Shown here one piece after another: positions 63,441-64,000 of a stretch of 64,000 nucleotides of DNA; the stretch's first letter is position 1, and the number at the start of each line of letters is the position of its first letter. The position numbers and the translations under genes were made by a program. Origin of the DNA: Ricinus communis (Eukaryota; Streptophyta; Magnoliopsida; Malpighiales; Euphorbiaceae); contig NC_063265.1 in assembly GCF_019578655.1 (NCBI RefSeq), positions 17,904,285 through 17,968,284 on the forward strand, given 5' to 3'. The notes under the pieces are model-generated. The model was given only the letters and a program-made list of their open reading frames with translations, was not told where the DNA came from and ran no database searches.

Positions 63441-64000
63441 GCAGGATGGCCACATATAATTTTTACACTATTAGAAAATTAATATTAAAAAAAATTAAAA
63501 GAAATGTATGATATTTAATAAAATTGATATAAATGTAATTTACTTAAGACCAATTTTACCGATGAGACTAATCTAAAAAAAATAGAAAAAATAACAAAAA
63601 CATTTATATTATTTTATTTTTTATCAAAAATACTATATTATCTTATCTTTTTATCAAAATGAACCTGTAAAAGAATTGTTTTTATTATGTGATAATATCA
63701 AAAATATGATGTTTTAATTTTTCTTTTAAAAATACAGTTTTGGTTTTTAATAAAACAATAAAAAGAAAACAACCAAACTGTATTTTTAAGAAAAAAAAAA
63801 AAAACAGTACTTTTAAATAAAAAATTTACACAGTAAACATAAATTTTTTGATTGATTTTAGAATAAAAAAAGTAAAACCAAAATCCAGAAAAATAAAAGG
63901 AATGTTAAGATTGTTTGGTGTGTTTAAAAAACAAGTAGGGCTGGTGACCGGAGGTGGAGCAGCCCAACGGACACGGACAACCATGGACCATAAAATCGAT
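63441..64000. other. AT-rich end of the window, nothing recognised
   Basis: Low-complexity A/T-rich sequence with poly-A runs, becoming GC-richer after 63935 (gctggtgaccggaggtggag). A repeat or a gene may begin beyond the window edge. Confidence 0.4.

Noticed and set aside
1..64000. CRISPR arrays, operons or bacterial-type systems
   Set aside because: All genes are spliced plant nuclear genes or transposons; the regular repeats seen are microsatellites and tandem duplications without spacers.

Overview
This is an AT-rich stretch of a flowering-plant nuclear genome. Genes have several introns, there are many relics of plant transposons (hAT, Mutator-like, Ty3/gypsy, short LTR elements), long (TA)n tracts, and a nuclear tRNA-Gly. 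The protein set fits a eudicot. A Malpighiales/Euphorbiaceae source is my guess from the look of the genes and cannot be proved from the sequence alone. All exon structures were built by hand from splice consensus, reading frame and remembered family alignments.

Layout. 1-6.0 kb: repeat-rich intergenic DNA opening with a short LTR-element relic. 6.27-9.59 kb (+): a three-exon DUF620 protein gene. 10.29-12.78 kb (+): a seven-exon SET-domain gene resembling Arabidopsis ATXR4. 13.22-13.29 kb (-): tRNA-Gly(UCC). 14.06-17.02 kb (+): a nine-exon MS2-type fatty acyl reductase, the likely orthologue of the Arabidopsis sporopollenin gene MALE STERILITY 2. 17-30.6 kb: mostly empty AT-rich DNA holding a complete hAT-type element and a Mutator-like MITE. 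30.7-36.4 kb (+): a second nine-exon reductase with a Mutator-like insertion in intron 2, followed by a Ty3/gypsy relic. 38.6-39.1 kb (-): two exons of a dead reductase. 39.5-40.9 kb (-): an intact intronless BAHD acyltransferase. 43.6-45.2 kb (+): a full-length dead BAHD copy interrupted by a MITE-like insert. 45.5-53.2 kb: repeats, ending in a hAT transposase relic. 53.3-58.6 kb (+): a third nine-exon reductase, nearly identical in structure to the second but with an in-frame TAG in exon 3. 58.8-63.4 kb: BAHD fragments and another interrupted dead BAHD copy.

The main story is local expansion. A reductase making fatty alcohols for pollen-wall or related lipids (MS2 type) has been copied at least three times, one copy newly dead and one reduced to two exons, interleaved with at least four BAHD acyltransferase copies or pieces, of which one is intact. 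MS2-type enzymes make fatty alcohols and some BAHD enzymes esterify alcohols, so a small lipid-ester cluster is possible. That is inference: the BAHD gene looks like the vinorine-synthase-type clade, whose substrates vary widely. Unequal divergence between exons of the second and third reductases suggests gene conversion.
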